The translations under genes and the position numbers were made by a program. 32,248 bases of DNA, from assembly GCA_012521295.1 (NCBI GenBank), contig JAAYMS010000057.1, positions 1 through 32,248 of the forward strand, written 5' to 3'. Below, piece by piece: positions 1 to 7,952 of the stretch. This DNA is from Bacillota bacterium (GTDB taxonomy: Bacteria; Bacillota; Limnochordia; Darwinibacteriales; Darwinibacteriaceae). The notes under the pieces were generated by a model. The model saw nothing but the letters and a program-made list of their open reading frames with translations, searched no databases and was not told the DNA's origin. Each line of letters begins with the position of its first letter. The stretch's first letter is position 1.

Positions 1-2
1 TG

Positions 3-1796
3 GGCGATCCTTACAACGGCGAATGGCATGTATACACTGGCGGCTGGAGTGCTCCTGTTGTATATCGTGACCAAGGACATATCTTCAACCAGATGTATAC
101 TCGCCGCACCATGACTCAGCCGCTGTGGCAGGCCCTTGAGCCCATTCCTGAACTGGACGAGATTTCCGACAAACTATATCGGAAAGAATTCTCCACCATG
201 GAAGAGCGCAAAGCTCTGTACGAACGGGCACTGGAGCTGGCATTCGAAGATTCACCACGTATCTTCGTAGTTGACCAAACCTCCTTCCTGCCTCGCCGGG
301 CTGAAATTGCTGTTGCTTCTGACTTAGCAGGTGGCGTCTCTGGTACCGGCCTGTGGCCCACCACTCTGCGGAGAGGCGACGAAATCGGTGGAGTCATCAC
401 CATCGGTTCTCAGCAAGTTCTTGTAGAACCTTGGAACCCTGTTGCAGGTTCTAACTGGACCTTCGACCAACTGCCAATTCGGGCAACCTTTGACCGTGGG
501 ATCATGACCGACCCATTCACTGGTAACTATCATCCACATCGCATTGAGCGCATGGAAGTTATCGTTCTGGAAGGCCTGCCTGTAGCTAAGTCTTCTGACT
601 GGGTCGACCTGAAGTTCGCTAATGAGATTATCGTACCTGGCGATGCATGGGTAGAGTGGGATCCTGTAAATCAACGCTGGATCACCGCTGCTGAGAAATA
701 TGCTGACGAAGCAATCTGGGATGCTGAAACACAGACCTGGACAGCATTGGGCGAAGACCTTCCTGCAGGTCTAAAGACCAAGCGCAAGAGCGTGGTGTTC
801 TACAGAGAAGATCTGTGGGATACTGCTAAGTGGCATGATGGCAGCCCCGTAACCATCGGCGACATCCTCTTTACATTCACAATGGAGATGGACCTCGGTT
901 ACGAAGAAAGCCCATTCTATGATCCTGCTGCAGCAGCTGGACTCCAGACAACTCTGGCATCCTTCAGAGGCATGAAGCTCATTTCCATCGATCCATTCAT
1001 CTACGAGTACTACACTGAATCGTGGTCACTGGATGCGGAAATGAACATCAGCGACCTCTACTCTGTACACTTCAACTATGGTAAGGCACCATGGCCAACA
1101 CTGGCCCTCGGTTTGCTGGCTGAGCTCAACGGCGAACTCGCTTTCTCTGCTTCCAAGGCTAACGAACTTGATGCAGAATGGCTTGGCTATCAGTCCGGAC
1201 CCAGCCTGCCAATCTTGGCTAAGTGGCTTGACTATGCTATCGAGAACAACTGGCTGCCTTACAAGGACTTCCTTGGCCAGTACATCTCTGACGAAGAGAT
1301 TGCAACTCGTTATGCTAACGTCAAGAAATGGTACGAAGCTAAGGGTCACTTCTGGATTGGCGACGGCCCAATGTATCTCGAACGGGCTTACCCAATCGAG
1401 AAGATGGTACACCTGAAGCGGTTCGAAGATTACTCCGAACCAGCAGACAAGTGGTCCATGTTCGATGAGCCACGTGTAGCTGAAGTAGAAGTCAGCGGGC
1501 CTGCTCGGGTAACCTCCGGTAGCGAAGCAGTCTTTGAAGTAGAAGTAACCTTCAAGGGCGAGGCTTATAGGCTCGAGGATATCACCGAAGTGAAGTTCCT
1601 CGTACTTGACGCAGCCGGCAACGTAGCCCTGAGCGGCTTAGGCGAAGGCGTCGCCGATGGCTTGTTCGAAATCGTGCTGACCGAAGAGCAGACTGCAGCC
1701 CTGCCAGTAGGTTCCAACACCTTGGATGTAATCGTATTGCCAAGGCTGGTCGGTGGCGCAACCTTCGGTTCCCACACCTTCGTAACACTGCCATAA
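3..1796 (+). CDS. ABC transporter substrate-binding protein, peptide/nickel family (5' end cut by the window edge)
   Basis: The frame is open from the left edge, so the N-terminus, including the expected signal peptide, lies outside the window; 597 residues are visible. It would bind a ligand outside the membrane and deliver it to the two permeases encoded next. Family 5 solute-binding features are visible: a W-H-D-G-x-P-V segment followed by a D-I-L-F-T-F segment about 250-270 residues into the visible part, as in the usual 'KWHDGxPVTAxDVxF' signature. An internal region rich in Trp and acidic residues makes it longer than a typical 500-600-residue family member. The last 105 residues or so (from the V-A-E-V-E-V-S-G segment) look like a separate all-beta, Ig-like domain of short alternating hydrophobic strands. 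The ligand cannot be told; oligopeptide or oligosaccharide are both possible. Family assignment is firm because of the neighbours. Confidence 0.85.
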   Translation, partial: GDPYNGEWHVYTGGWSAPVVYRDQGHIFNQMYTRRTMTQPLWQALEPIPELDEISDKLYRKEFSTMEERKALYERALELAFEDSPRIFVVDQTSFLPRRAEIAVASDLAGGVSGTGLWPTTLRRGDEIGGVITIGSQQVLVEPWNPVAGSNWTFDQLPIRATFDRGIMTDPFTGNYHPHRIERMEVIVLEGLPVAKSSDWVDLKFANEIIVPGDAWVEWDPVNQRWITAAEKYADEAIWDAETQTWTALGEDLPAGLKTKRKSVVFYREDLWDTAKWHDGSPVTIGDILFTFTMEMDLGYEESPFYDPAAAAGLQTTLASFRGMKLISIDPFIYEYYTESWSLDAEMNISDLYSVHFNYGKAPWPTLALGLLAELNGELAFSASKANELDAEWLGYQSGPSLPILAKWLDYAIENNWLPYKDFLGQYISDEEIATRYANVKKWYEAKGHFWIGDGPMYLERAYPIEKMVHLKRFEDYSEPADKWSMFDEPRVAEVEVSGPARVTSGSEAVFEVEVTFKGEAYRLEDITEVKFLVLDAAGNVALSGLGEGVADGLFEIVLTEEQTAALPVGSNTLDVIVLPRLVGGATFGSHTFVTLP

Positions 1797-1834
1797 ACTG
1801 CTGCAAGACATTTCAAATCTAGCGGAACAGTTGT

Positions 1835-1859
1835 GGAGGGCGTGGTTCCCACGCCCTCC
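1835..1859 (+). terminator. GC-rich hairpin between binding-protein gene and permease genes
   Basis: A perfect 11-bp inverted repeat (GGAGGGCGTGG / CCACGCCCTCC) with a 3-nt TTC loop lies 39 nt after the binding-protein stop and 44 nt before the permease start. No real T tract follows (CTTCGCCGTT), so it is better read as a partial terminator or 3'-end stabiliser. Such elements usually keep binding-protein mRNA more abundant than permease mRNA. Confidence 0.6.
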
Positions 1860-1903
1860 CTTCGCCGTTCTGCGCTTCCAGGCAAAAATCGGGAGGGGTA
1901 GTT

Positions 1904-3037
1904 GTGCCGAAAATTCAAACAGCCACTGATCGTGCCGTTCCTGCGAAGAGATCTACGTCAGGGACGTTTGCGCGAATTGCCCGCTATGCGTTTGTTCGTG
2001 GCGGGACGTTATTGATTACAGTTGTAATTGGAGTATACCTGGCCATTTTGATCGCCAATGGCGGCGGTTACGTGGACCAGATGCGGATTGGACAAGTCCG
2101 CGAAAAGATCAGCTTGCAGATTGCCGGTAATGAGGCGCTGCGCGATATGACCATGCAGGAACGACGAGAATACGAGCAGCGTCTTGTCGATCTGGAGATT
2201 CAACGTCTCGGTCTTGATCAACCGTTCATGGTTAGGAGCTTTAGGTATCTTTGGAATGGTTTAACCCTCAATCTCGGTTCAGCCGAGTATATGATTAGCG
2301 ACAGCGGATCTCGCCAAGTGCGCTATATTCTGGGAGAGCGTTTAGGACCAACTCTTCTATTAATGGCCACAGGTCAGCTGCTGTTATTCTTCAGCAGCGT
2401 GTTCTTTGCCCTCTTCTTGTCACGGCGCTACGGCACTGTATTAGACCGCATTGTCGTAGCAATGGCTCCAACATCTGCAGCACCAGCATGGTTTTACGGA
2501 ATCTTTCTTATTTTGATTTTTGCTGCTCTGCTAGGCTGGCTGCCCTTTGGAGGAATGGTTGATGCACCGCCACCACAGAATCCATGGTTGCGGGCATTGA
2601 GTGTGCTAAAGCACATGGTTCTGCCTGTTGCTTCTATTGTAATTAGCTCCATTTTCTACAACTCATACTACTGGCGGACGTTCTTCCTGATCTACTCCAG
2701 TGAAGATTATGTAGATATGGCGAAGGCTAAGGGGCTCCCATCCGGGGCAATTGAACGGCGGTATGTCCTCCGTCCTACTCTGCCCACGATTGTTACAAGC
2801 TTTGCCTTGACATTGATCGGTCTCTGGACAGGGGCAATTGTGTTAGAGACTGTCTTTGGGTGGCCTGGTATTGGACGAGTAACTCAGACGGCCATCAACC
2901 TGTATGATACCCCAGTTATTGTGGGTACGGTAGTGATTTACGCATACCTCTTAGGTCTGACAGTGTTCTTGCTTGATATCGTCTATGCTATCGTCGACCC
3001 AAGAGTAAAACTTGGCGGGGGGGATCGCCGGTCATGA
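1904..3037 (+). CDS. ABC transporter permease, DppB/OppB family
   Basis: This 377-residue membrane protein is the first of the two permease subunits of the importer. It starts at GTG behind GGGAGGGG. The first membrane helix is at about residues 28-51. A hydrophilic outer loop of about 90 residues follows, containing the R-L-G-L-D-Q-P segment typical of DppB proteins. Five further hydrophobic segments lie between about 145 and 370. The coupling (EAA) loop that contacts the ATPase is clear near residues 264-290: DYVDMAKAKGLPSGAIERR, close to the DppB consensus 'YVRTARAKGL'. The W-P-G-I-G segment of the last third is also characteristic. The stop overlaps the next start by 4 nt (ATGA), which indicates translational coupling. 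Confidence 0.92.
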   Translation: MPKIQTATDRAVPAKRSTSGTFARIARYAFVRGGTLLITVVIGVYLAILIANGGGYVDQMRIGQVREKISLQIAGNEALRDMTMQERREYEQRLVDLEIQRLGLDQPFMVRSFRYLWNGLTLNLGSAEYMISDSGSRQVRYILGERLGPTLLLMATGQLLLFFSSVFFALFLSRRYGTVLDRIVVAMAPTSAAPAWFYGIFLILIFAALLGWLPFGGMVDAPPPQNPWLRALSVLKHMVLPVASIVISSIFYNSYYWRTFFLIYSSEDYVDMAKAKGLPSGAIERRYVLRPTLPTIVTSFALTLIGLWTGAIVLETVFGWPGIGRVTQTAINLYDTPVIVGTVVIYAYLLGLTVFLLDIVYAIVDPRVKLGGGDRRS

Positions 3038-4374
3038 ACAAGATAAGAAACTTCTTCGAACAGCTGCGCAGCTATCCCAGCGCCTTTGCCGGGTTAGCCG
3101 TAATCGTCTTCATGGTATGTATGGCTATCTACGCCATAATTGCTATTCCGTATAATGAAGCTGTGCGCTTGTGGCGCGGTGGAGATAATGTATGGCTCGA
3201 AACACCACGGAATGCCAGCCCGGCCTGGACGAACTACTTCCGTAAGGATAAACTTCCTGAGACAATTGTCCTCAAGACCACGGAGGATCCAAGCCTGAAG
3301 ACAGTGGTACCATTGGGTGGCGGAGTTTCCGTAAATGATATGGTCTTCACCTTTGATTATCATTACGATGGATTTCCGTCTGAACTGTCCATGTTCTTCA
3401 CCTCTACCTTTAAGTCTGCTCGGCCTAATGTTTCTATTAAGTGGATTACACCCGATGGGCGTGAAATCCGCCTGACAGACATGAGTATCCGGAACAGTGA
3501 ATCATATCGGATTTCTCAAGACAACTCTGTTTCCCGCCGTGTTCGCGGCCTCGCACCTGAAGTAGGGCTTTTTGCTGATCCGAACGATCCTTCCAAGGTT
3601 AATAAGGGTACCTACAAGGTAGTAGTAGAAGGACTTGTCTTTGAGGAAGGCTCCACTCTAGATGGTTCTCTTGTAGTCTACGGACAGGTTCATGGCATGG
3701 CTGGAACAGACCATCGCCGCCGGGATATTGGCGTTGCGTTGTTGTGGGGAACTCCGGTTGCCCTGTCCTTCGGGTTGCTGGCAGCTGTTGGTTCGTCCCT
3801 TACTACAATGCTTCTTGCTGCGGCAGCAGTCTGGTTTGGCGGGTGGGTTGATAATGTCATTCGTCGCATCAATGAAATCGTTATGATTCTGCCGACCCTA
3901 CCCATCCTGATCATGGTTGGCCTCTTCTACTCAAGAAGTATATGGGCGATATTAGGAGTGGTCATCCTCTTAGGAATCTTTGGCTCGGGTATTCTCACGT
4001 ACAGATCAATGTTCCTGCAGGTTAAGGAATCTGGTTACATTGATGCAGCTCGAGCCTATGGAGCAAGCAGCGGCCGGATTATCCTGCGGTACATGATTCC
4101 AAAGGTTATCCCGGTCCTGATTCCGCAGTTTGTAGCGCAAGTGCCCAACTATGTGTTCCTAGAAGCAACGCTGGCAGTTCTGGGCTTGGGTGACCCTGTC
4201 CTGCCAACATGGGGCAAACTGCTCAACGACGCTTACACAAACGGTGCCCTATTTACAGGTCACTATTACTGGGTATTAGAACCGGCAGTCCTGCTGGTGA
4301 TTACGGGCTTAGGGTTTGCCATGCTCGGCTTTGCCCTTGACCGAATCTTTAACCCACGTCTGAGGGGGCTATAG
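3034..4374 (+). CDS. ABC transporter permease, DppC/OppC family, with a large extracytoplasmic insertion
   Basis: This is the second permease subunit, 446 residues against about 280-300 for ordinary DppC proteins. Membrane helix 1 is at residues 17-38. The family motif H-P-L-G-T-D-x-x-G-R-D is recognisable as H220-G-M-A-G-T-D...R-R-D but is displaced about 150 residues. The stretch 40-219 is a hydrophilic, beta-strand-rich segment that must sit outside the membrane if helix 1 has its usual orientation. Later membrane segments lie between about 238 and 435. The ATPase-coupling loop is near 335-365 (GYIDAARAYGASSGRIILRY). The W-G-x-L-L-N-D-A segment near the C-terminus is typical of DppC. It overlaps the upstream permease by 4 nt and is 1 nt from the ATPase gene. 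Confidence 0.92.
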   Translation: MNKIRNFFEQLRSYPSAFAGLAVIVFMVCMAIYAIIAIPYNEAVRLWRGGDNVWLETPRNASPAWTNYFRKDKLPETIVLKTTEDPSLKTVVPLGGGVSVNDMVFTFDYHYDGFPSELSMFFTSTFKSARPNVSIKWITPDGREIRLTDMSIRNSESYRISQDNSVSRRVRGLAPEVGLFADPNDPSKVNKGTYKVVVEGLVFEEGSTLDGSLVVYGQVHGMAGTDHRRRDIGVALLWGTPVALSFGLLAAVGSSLTTMLLAAAAVWFGGWVDNVIRRINEIVMILPTLPILIMVGLFYSRSIWAILGVVILLGIFGSGILTYRSMFLQVKESGYIDAARAYGASSGRIILRYMIPKVIPVLIPQFVAQVPNYVFLEATLAVLGLGDPVLPTWGKLLNDAYTNGALFTGHYYWVLEPAVLLVITGLGFAMLGFALDRIFNPRLRGL

Positions 4375-4375
4375 T

Positions 4376-5362
4376 ATGAGTAACGATGTAGTGCTAGATG
4401 TACGCGATTTAAAGCTGCACTTCCGCACCCGCAAGGGCTCGGTCCAAGCAGTAGACGGAGTAAGTTTTCAGCTTAAGCGCGGCCGCACTCTAGCTGTTGT
4501 AGGTGAATCCGGCTGCGGTAAGACTTCGTTGGTTAAAGCTATCATGCGCCTACTTCCCCGCAACATCGAAGTCTATTCGGGTGAAGTCTATTTTAACGGC
4601 GTTGATGTAATGAAATACAGCGATGAGCAATTCCGCAAAGAGATTCGCTGGAAGAAGATGGCGATGGTGCCTCAGGCATCTATGAACTCGTTGAATCCAG
4701 TTATCCGCATCGCTGATCAAATTGCTGAACCACTCCTGCTCCATAACAAGGACATGACAAAGGAAAAGGCTATGGAGCGAGTAGCTGAAGTGTTTTCAAT
4801 TGTTGGGTTGCCGCTCGACTTCCTGCAGCGGTATCCCTTCGAACTGAGCGGTGGTATGCGCCAGAGAGCAACCATTGCAATGGCCCTGGTTACCAATCCA
4901 GAGCTAGTGGTACTGGATGAACCATCCTCTGCCCTGGACCTGCTCACCCAGGCCAACCTAATGAACGTGCTCAAACGCATCAAACACGAAATGGGCACTA
5001 CGTTTATTCTTATCACTCACGACATTGGTACAGCCAGTGAGCTAGCTGATGAGATTGCTGTAATGTACGCAGGTGAAATGGTGGAACGCTGCAGTGCAGA
5101 GTATTTCTACGACGACGCACGCCATCCGTATTCCAATAAACTGATGGCCAGTGTACCGACACTGCGGGAGGACAAGGAGCTGCAGTTCATCCCAGGTCAG
5201 CCCCCTTCCCTGATCAATCCACCTACTGGATGCCGCTTTGCTGAACGCTGTCACAAGCGTTTCAAGAAGTGTGCCGAGCACCCACCTGTGGTTGATGTAG
5301 GTCATGGCCAGCGGGTCCAGTGCTGGCTCTATGATGAAGAAGGGGAGGTAAAACATGCCTAG
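4376..5362 (+). CDS. ABC transporter ATP-binding protein, DppD/OppD family
   Basis: This 328-residue cytoplasmic ATPase is the first of two that energise the importer. Walker A is at residues 43-51 (GESGCGKTS), the ABC signature is LSGGM followed by RQR, and Walker B is LVVLDEPSSALD with the catalytic Glu. The switch His is in L-I-T-H-D. The C-terminal oligopeptide-transporter tail is present: a G-Q-P-P-S-L segment, then a Cys-rich piece (G-C-R-F-A-E-R-C...K-C) and a final Cys. In some DppD/OppD proteins this tail binds an Fe-S cluster. The ATG start has GAGGGGG about 8 nt upstream. The 3' end overlaps the next ATPase gene by 8 nt. Confidence 0.94.
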   Translation: MSNDVVLDVRDLKLHFRTRKGSVQAVDGVSFQLKRGRTLAVVGESGCGKTSLVKAIMRLLPRNIEVYSGEVYFNGVDVMKYSDEQFRKEIRWKKMAMVPQASMNSLNPVIRIADQIAEPLLLHNKDMTKEKAMERVAEVFSIVGLPLDFLQRYPFELSGGMRQRATIAMALVTNPELVVLDEPSSALDLLTQANLMNVLKRIKHEMGTTFILITHDIGTASELADEIAVMYAGEMVERCSAEYFYDDARHPYSNKLMASVPTLREDKELQFIPGQPPSLINPPTGCRFAERCHKRFKKCAEHPPVVDVGHGQRVQCWLYDEEGEVKHA

Positions 5363-6389
5363 CACAGCTCTAAAGATGCAGCCAGAAACGAGGCAGGCTA
5401 TGCCTATCTTGGCTGTAGAAGACCTCCATACATGGTTTGAAATCCGGCGCATGGGTTTCTTCAAGGCTGGAGATGTAAGGGCTCTCGACGGAGTATCATT
5501 CGAGCTCTATGCTGGTGAAACGGTATCAATCGTCGGAGAAAGCGGTTGTGGAAAAAGCACCCTGGCCAAGACTATTCTTGGCCTGCACAAACCCACTAAG
5601 GGTAAGATCTACTTCGAAGGTAAAGACCTGAGTGAGCTAGATAAACACCAGCTGAAGGAATACCGTGCCAAGGTCGGATATATTCAGCAAGACCCCTACG
5701 GTGCACTTCCATCGTTCATGACTGTGGAGCGCATTCTTAAAGAGCCCATGATCATTAACGGCATTACCGACAAAGACGAGCAGAAGCGCCGTATTCGGCA
5801 GGTGCTCGAAGAAGTGAAGTTAGCACCAATTGAGGACTTTTTGCCTAAGTTCCCACACATGCTTAGCGGTGGCCAGCAGCAGCGTCTGGTAATTGCCAGA
5901 GCGATGATTCTTCAGCCTAGGTTGCTAATCGCTGACGAGCCTGTATCCATGCTGGATGCTTCTGTGCGTGTAGAGATTCTCCAGCTTCTACAGAAGCTCC
6001 AATATGACCATAACTTGGCGATCATTTATATCACGCACGACTTGTCTACCGTGCGGTACTTCTCTGAGCGAATCTTCTCCATGTATGGAGCGAAAATCAT
6101 CGAGAAAGCTGCGACCAAGTCGCTGCTGAAGAATCCTCTGCATCCTTACACCCAAGCTCTGTTTGAAGCAACTTCCGACCCGGATGCAGAGAACCTAAAA
6201 ACCTTTAAGGATGTTCCGACGGGTGAACCACCTAGTCTGCTCAATCCACCGCCTGGATGCAGATTCCATCCACGCTGCCGTAAGATGATCAAAGGCCTGT
6301 GTGACGTGGAGATACCCCCAGAATTCCAAGTAACGGAGGATCAAAGTACAGCTTGCTGGCTGTACAAAGACCATGCACAGGGAAAATAA
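5355..6389 (+). CDS. ABC transporter ATP-binding protein, DppF/OppF family
   Basis: This 344-residue second ATPase is expected to form a heterodimer with the preceding one. Walker A is at residues 61-69 (GESGCGKST), the signature is LSGGQQQR, Walker B is LLIADEPVSMLD and the switch His is in Y-I-T-H-D. The Cys-containing C-terminal tail (P-G-C-R-F-H-P-R-C...C...C-W-L) is the family's usual one. GGGGAGGT precedes the ATG, which lies inside the end of the upstream gene, so translation is coupled. In the family such pairs import peptides, nickel or oligosaccharides. Nothing here fixes the substrate. Confidence 0.94.
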   Translation: MPSTALKMQPETRQAMPILAVEDLHTWFEIRRMGFFKAGDVRALDGVSFELYAGETVSIVGESGCGKSTLAKTILGLHKPTKGKIYFEGKDLSELDKHQLKEYRAKVGYIQQDPYGALPSFMTVERILKEPMIINGITDKDEQKRRIRQVLEEVKLAPIEDFLPKFPHMLSGGQQQRLVIARAMILQPRLLIADEPVSMLDASVRVEILQLLQKLQYDHNLAIIYITHDLSTVRYFSERIFSMYGAKIIEKAATKSLLKNPLHPYTQALFEATSDPDAENLKTFKDVPTGEPPSLLNPPPGCRFHPRCRKMIKGLCDVEIPPEFQVTEDQSTACWLYKDHAQGK

Positions 6390-6393
6390 ACAG

Positions 6394-6585
6394 ATGATTG
6401 TCGGTGGAGCCATGCTGTTGGTGGGTTGGGTGATCTTGATGGGTATAGTCGTCGAAGTAATCCCCGCCCATATCGTTTTGAGTCTGTCTGCCTATGCCCT
6501 TACCCTCATTGGGTTTATGGTAGGCATGATGGGAGCTATCGCCAAGATACGCATTCAGCGCTCCCGCGACAAGTTCGACATCTGA
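6394..6585 (+). CDS. small two-helix membrane protein, last gene of the importer operon
   Basis: A 63-residue hydrophobic protein not recognised from any named family. Two membrane helices are visible, at about residues 3-21 and 27-50, followed by a basic tail (K-I-R-I-Q-R-S-R-D-K). I start it at the ATG 4 nt after the ATPase stop because AGGGA lies 10 nt upstream. An in-frame ATG 21 nt earlier lies inside the ATPase gene and has no ribosome binding site. It ends just before the operon's terminator, so it is co-transcribed with the importer. A helper or assembly role in the importer is only a guess from position. Confidence 0.7.
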   Translation: MIVGGAMLLVGWVILMGIVVEVIPAHIVLSLSAYALTLIGFMVGMMGAIAKIRIQRSRDKFDI

Positions 6586-6592
6586 AATCAAA

Positions 6593-6617
6593 AAGGCACA
6601 TCGTTGTGATGTGCCTT
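6593..6617. terminator. bidirectional intrinsic terminator
   Basis: A 10-bp stem (AAGGCACATC / GATGTGCCTT) with a GTTGT loop. T-rich sequence follows on both strands (TTATTCTTTT on +, TTTTTGATTT on -). It ends the importer operon on + and the glycosyltransferase gene on -, whose stop codon overlaps the stem. Confidence 0.88.
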
Positions 6618-7623
6618 ATTCTTTTCCCAAGGCCTCTCGGTAAACAGAGAGCGTCTTTCTGCCCATGTTCTTTACATCGAAGTAGTTCTCAGCGATCTGC
6701 CGCGCCTTTTTTCGGAGGGCCTCAATTTCACCCGAGCGAGCAATTGCTAAAATGTCGTGCAGGAGAGCCTCGGGTTTGGGCTGCGGCAGATGATACTGCG
6801 GAAAGGCATCAGTGGCGTAGTTCAACCTCTCCAGTAACTGAGGCGTAACACGGCCGCCATAGCCGTGGCCAAGCAGCATACCTATGCTTCCGCAGGCCAT
6901 AGCTTCGCGAAGCGATCTCCCATGGGCGAAAGTGATGTGACTTCTCTGAAGCTCTGCAACTGGATCTTTCACCCATCCTGTTATGGGAATGTTCTTCAGG
7001 TGAATGTCAGCTTGCCCCACCGCTCGCAGCCGGATTCCCGCTGGAAGCAAAGGGGCCACCTCATCTAGTACCTGCAGTCCCCTCGACAATCTCCCATCAA
7101 CTCTGCCGAACCATAGGATCGAGATTTCTTCATTATCAGGGGTACGCTTTGGCTTGAACACAGTAAGATCGACGCCATTAGGGATTATGACAGTCTTGCG
7201 TTTCCAGGGGCCGAGGTACCGGGCCTGAGCTGGCCCTACAGCTATAATGCGTCTTGCCTGGGCTAATACATCCCAATAGACCGCGCCCCATAGGAAGACT
7301 GAGTGAAGTGTCACTACTAGAGGGATTCTCGCCTCAGCAGCAGCCAAAGCAGCTGCTTTAAATGTTAGGAAAGAGTGTGCATGGATTAAGTCCCAATCCC
7401 CTTCTGCTGCAATTTTAAGCAGTTCCTCATCCTTCTCATATTCCCAGGTTTCTACCTCACCTAGACCTTGCTTAAGCTCTTCCGCTTCTGCTGGTGATAC
7501 ATACTGGGTCCTGAGAAAGGCAGCGCCGGCTTGGATAGAACTGTCCCTGCAGTACTTCAGCAGATCTTGCACGTGCGTCATTAATCCGCTGTGGCACAAG
7601 ATCGACGTCATAAGAACCTTCAC
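6616..7623 (-). CDS. glycosyltransferase family 4 (GT-B fold)
   Basis: A 335-residue predicted retaining glycosyltransferase without membrane segments, probably cytoplasmic and acting on an envelope glycan precursor. The N-terminal Rossmann half opens with K-V-L-M-T-S-I-L and has the H-A-H-S segment. The interdomain strand reads V-I-I-P-N-G-V-D (about 146-153), and the donor-binding half contains L-R-E-A-M-A-C-G. The usual first Glu of the E-x7-E motif is replaced; only the second Glu (in REAM) is present. The start is GTG behind a clean AGGAGG with a 6-nt spacer. An ATG overlapping that spacer is out of frame and stops at once. It lies divergent from the other two glycan genes; donor and acceptor are unknown. 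Confidence 0.85.
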   Translation of the reverse strand: MKVLMTSILCHSGLMTHVQDLLKYCRDSSIQAGAAFLRTQYVSPAEAEELKQGLGEVETWEYEKDEELLKIAAEGDWDLIHAHSFLTFKAAALAAAEARIPLVVTLHSVFLWGAVYWDVLAQARRIIAVGPAQARYLGPWKRKTVIIPNGVDLTVFKPKRTPDNEEISILWFGRVDGRLSRGLQVLDEVAPLLPAGIRLRAVGQADIHLKNIPITGWVKDPVAELQRSHITFAHGRSLREAMACGSIGMLLGHGYGGRVTPQLLERLNYATDAFPQYHLPQPKPEALLHDILAIARSGEIEALRKKARQIAENYFDVKNMGRKTLSVYREALGKE

Positions 7624-7645
7624 AGCATTCCTCCTCGGTGTATGG

Positions 7646-7665
7646 GGAGGCCGACTGCGGCCTCC
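7646..7665 (-). other. hairpin between micropeptide and glycosyltransferase genes
   Basis: An 8-bp perfect stem (GGAGGCCG / CGGCCTCC) with a 4-nt loop, between the micropeptide stop and the AGGAGG of the GT4 gene on the - strand. There is no T tract, so it is probably not a full terminator. It could be an mRNA processing or stability element setting unequal expression of the two genes. Confidence 0.5.
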
Positions 7666-7677
7666 AAACCTAAGAAA

Positions 7678-7761
7678 CTACGAACCAAAATAGATAATCG
7701 CCAGAAGAACTACAAGCAGGCTGACTAGGATAATTGCATTGACATCTAATCCTGGATACAT
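7678..7761 (-). CDS. 27-residue single-pass membrane micropeptide
   Basis: A 27-codon ORF starting ATG and ending TAG. The peptide begins MYPGLDVN, continues as an uninterrupted hydrophobic run (I-I-L-V-S-L-L-V-V-L-L-A-I-I, residues 10-23) and ends Y-F-G-S, so it would make one membrane helix. A strong Shine-Dalgarno (GGTGGGAGGG) lies 5-6 nt before the ATG, which argues that it is translated. It would be the first gene of a - strand transcript leading into the GT4 gene, separated by a hairpin. It resembles in style the tiny hydrophobic proteins common in spore-forming Bacillota, but I recognise no specific family. It is too short for ordinary gene callers. Confidence 0.6.
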   Translation of the reverse strand: MYPGLDVNAIILVSLLVVLLAIIYFGS

Positions 7762-7952
7762 GGAATCCCTCCCACCTTATCTAGTCGCCAAGCAAAATCT
7801 GCTCTTGTGTATAGCTATGCACCCTTGCCCTTCGTTGAGATGGTTCCGTATTCCTAAACAGCCATATATAGGAGCGCGAGTCCGGTACAGGCTGCCTTCG
7901 GGCTTCATATCTTGGAATAAGTTCTCACATCTCAGAAGGAGGATTCCACTAT
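7762..7952. other. divergent intergenic region of the glycan locus
   Basis: It separates the micropeptide/GT4 arm (-) from the GT4-GT2 fusion arm (+). Ribosome binding sites sit at both ends: GGGAGG for the - arm and AAGGAGG at 7936-7942 for the + arm. I find no convincing sigma-A promoter in either direction. A weak + candidate is TTCCGT-N17-TATAGG. Open frames across it are not supported by a start signal. Confidence 0.4.

Noticed and set aside
1026-1416. Long opposing open frames inside the binding-protein gene
   Set aside because: Shadows of a high-confidence gene with no ribosome binding site or recognisable sequence.
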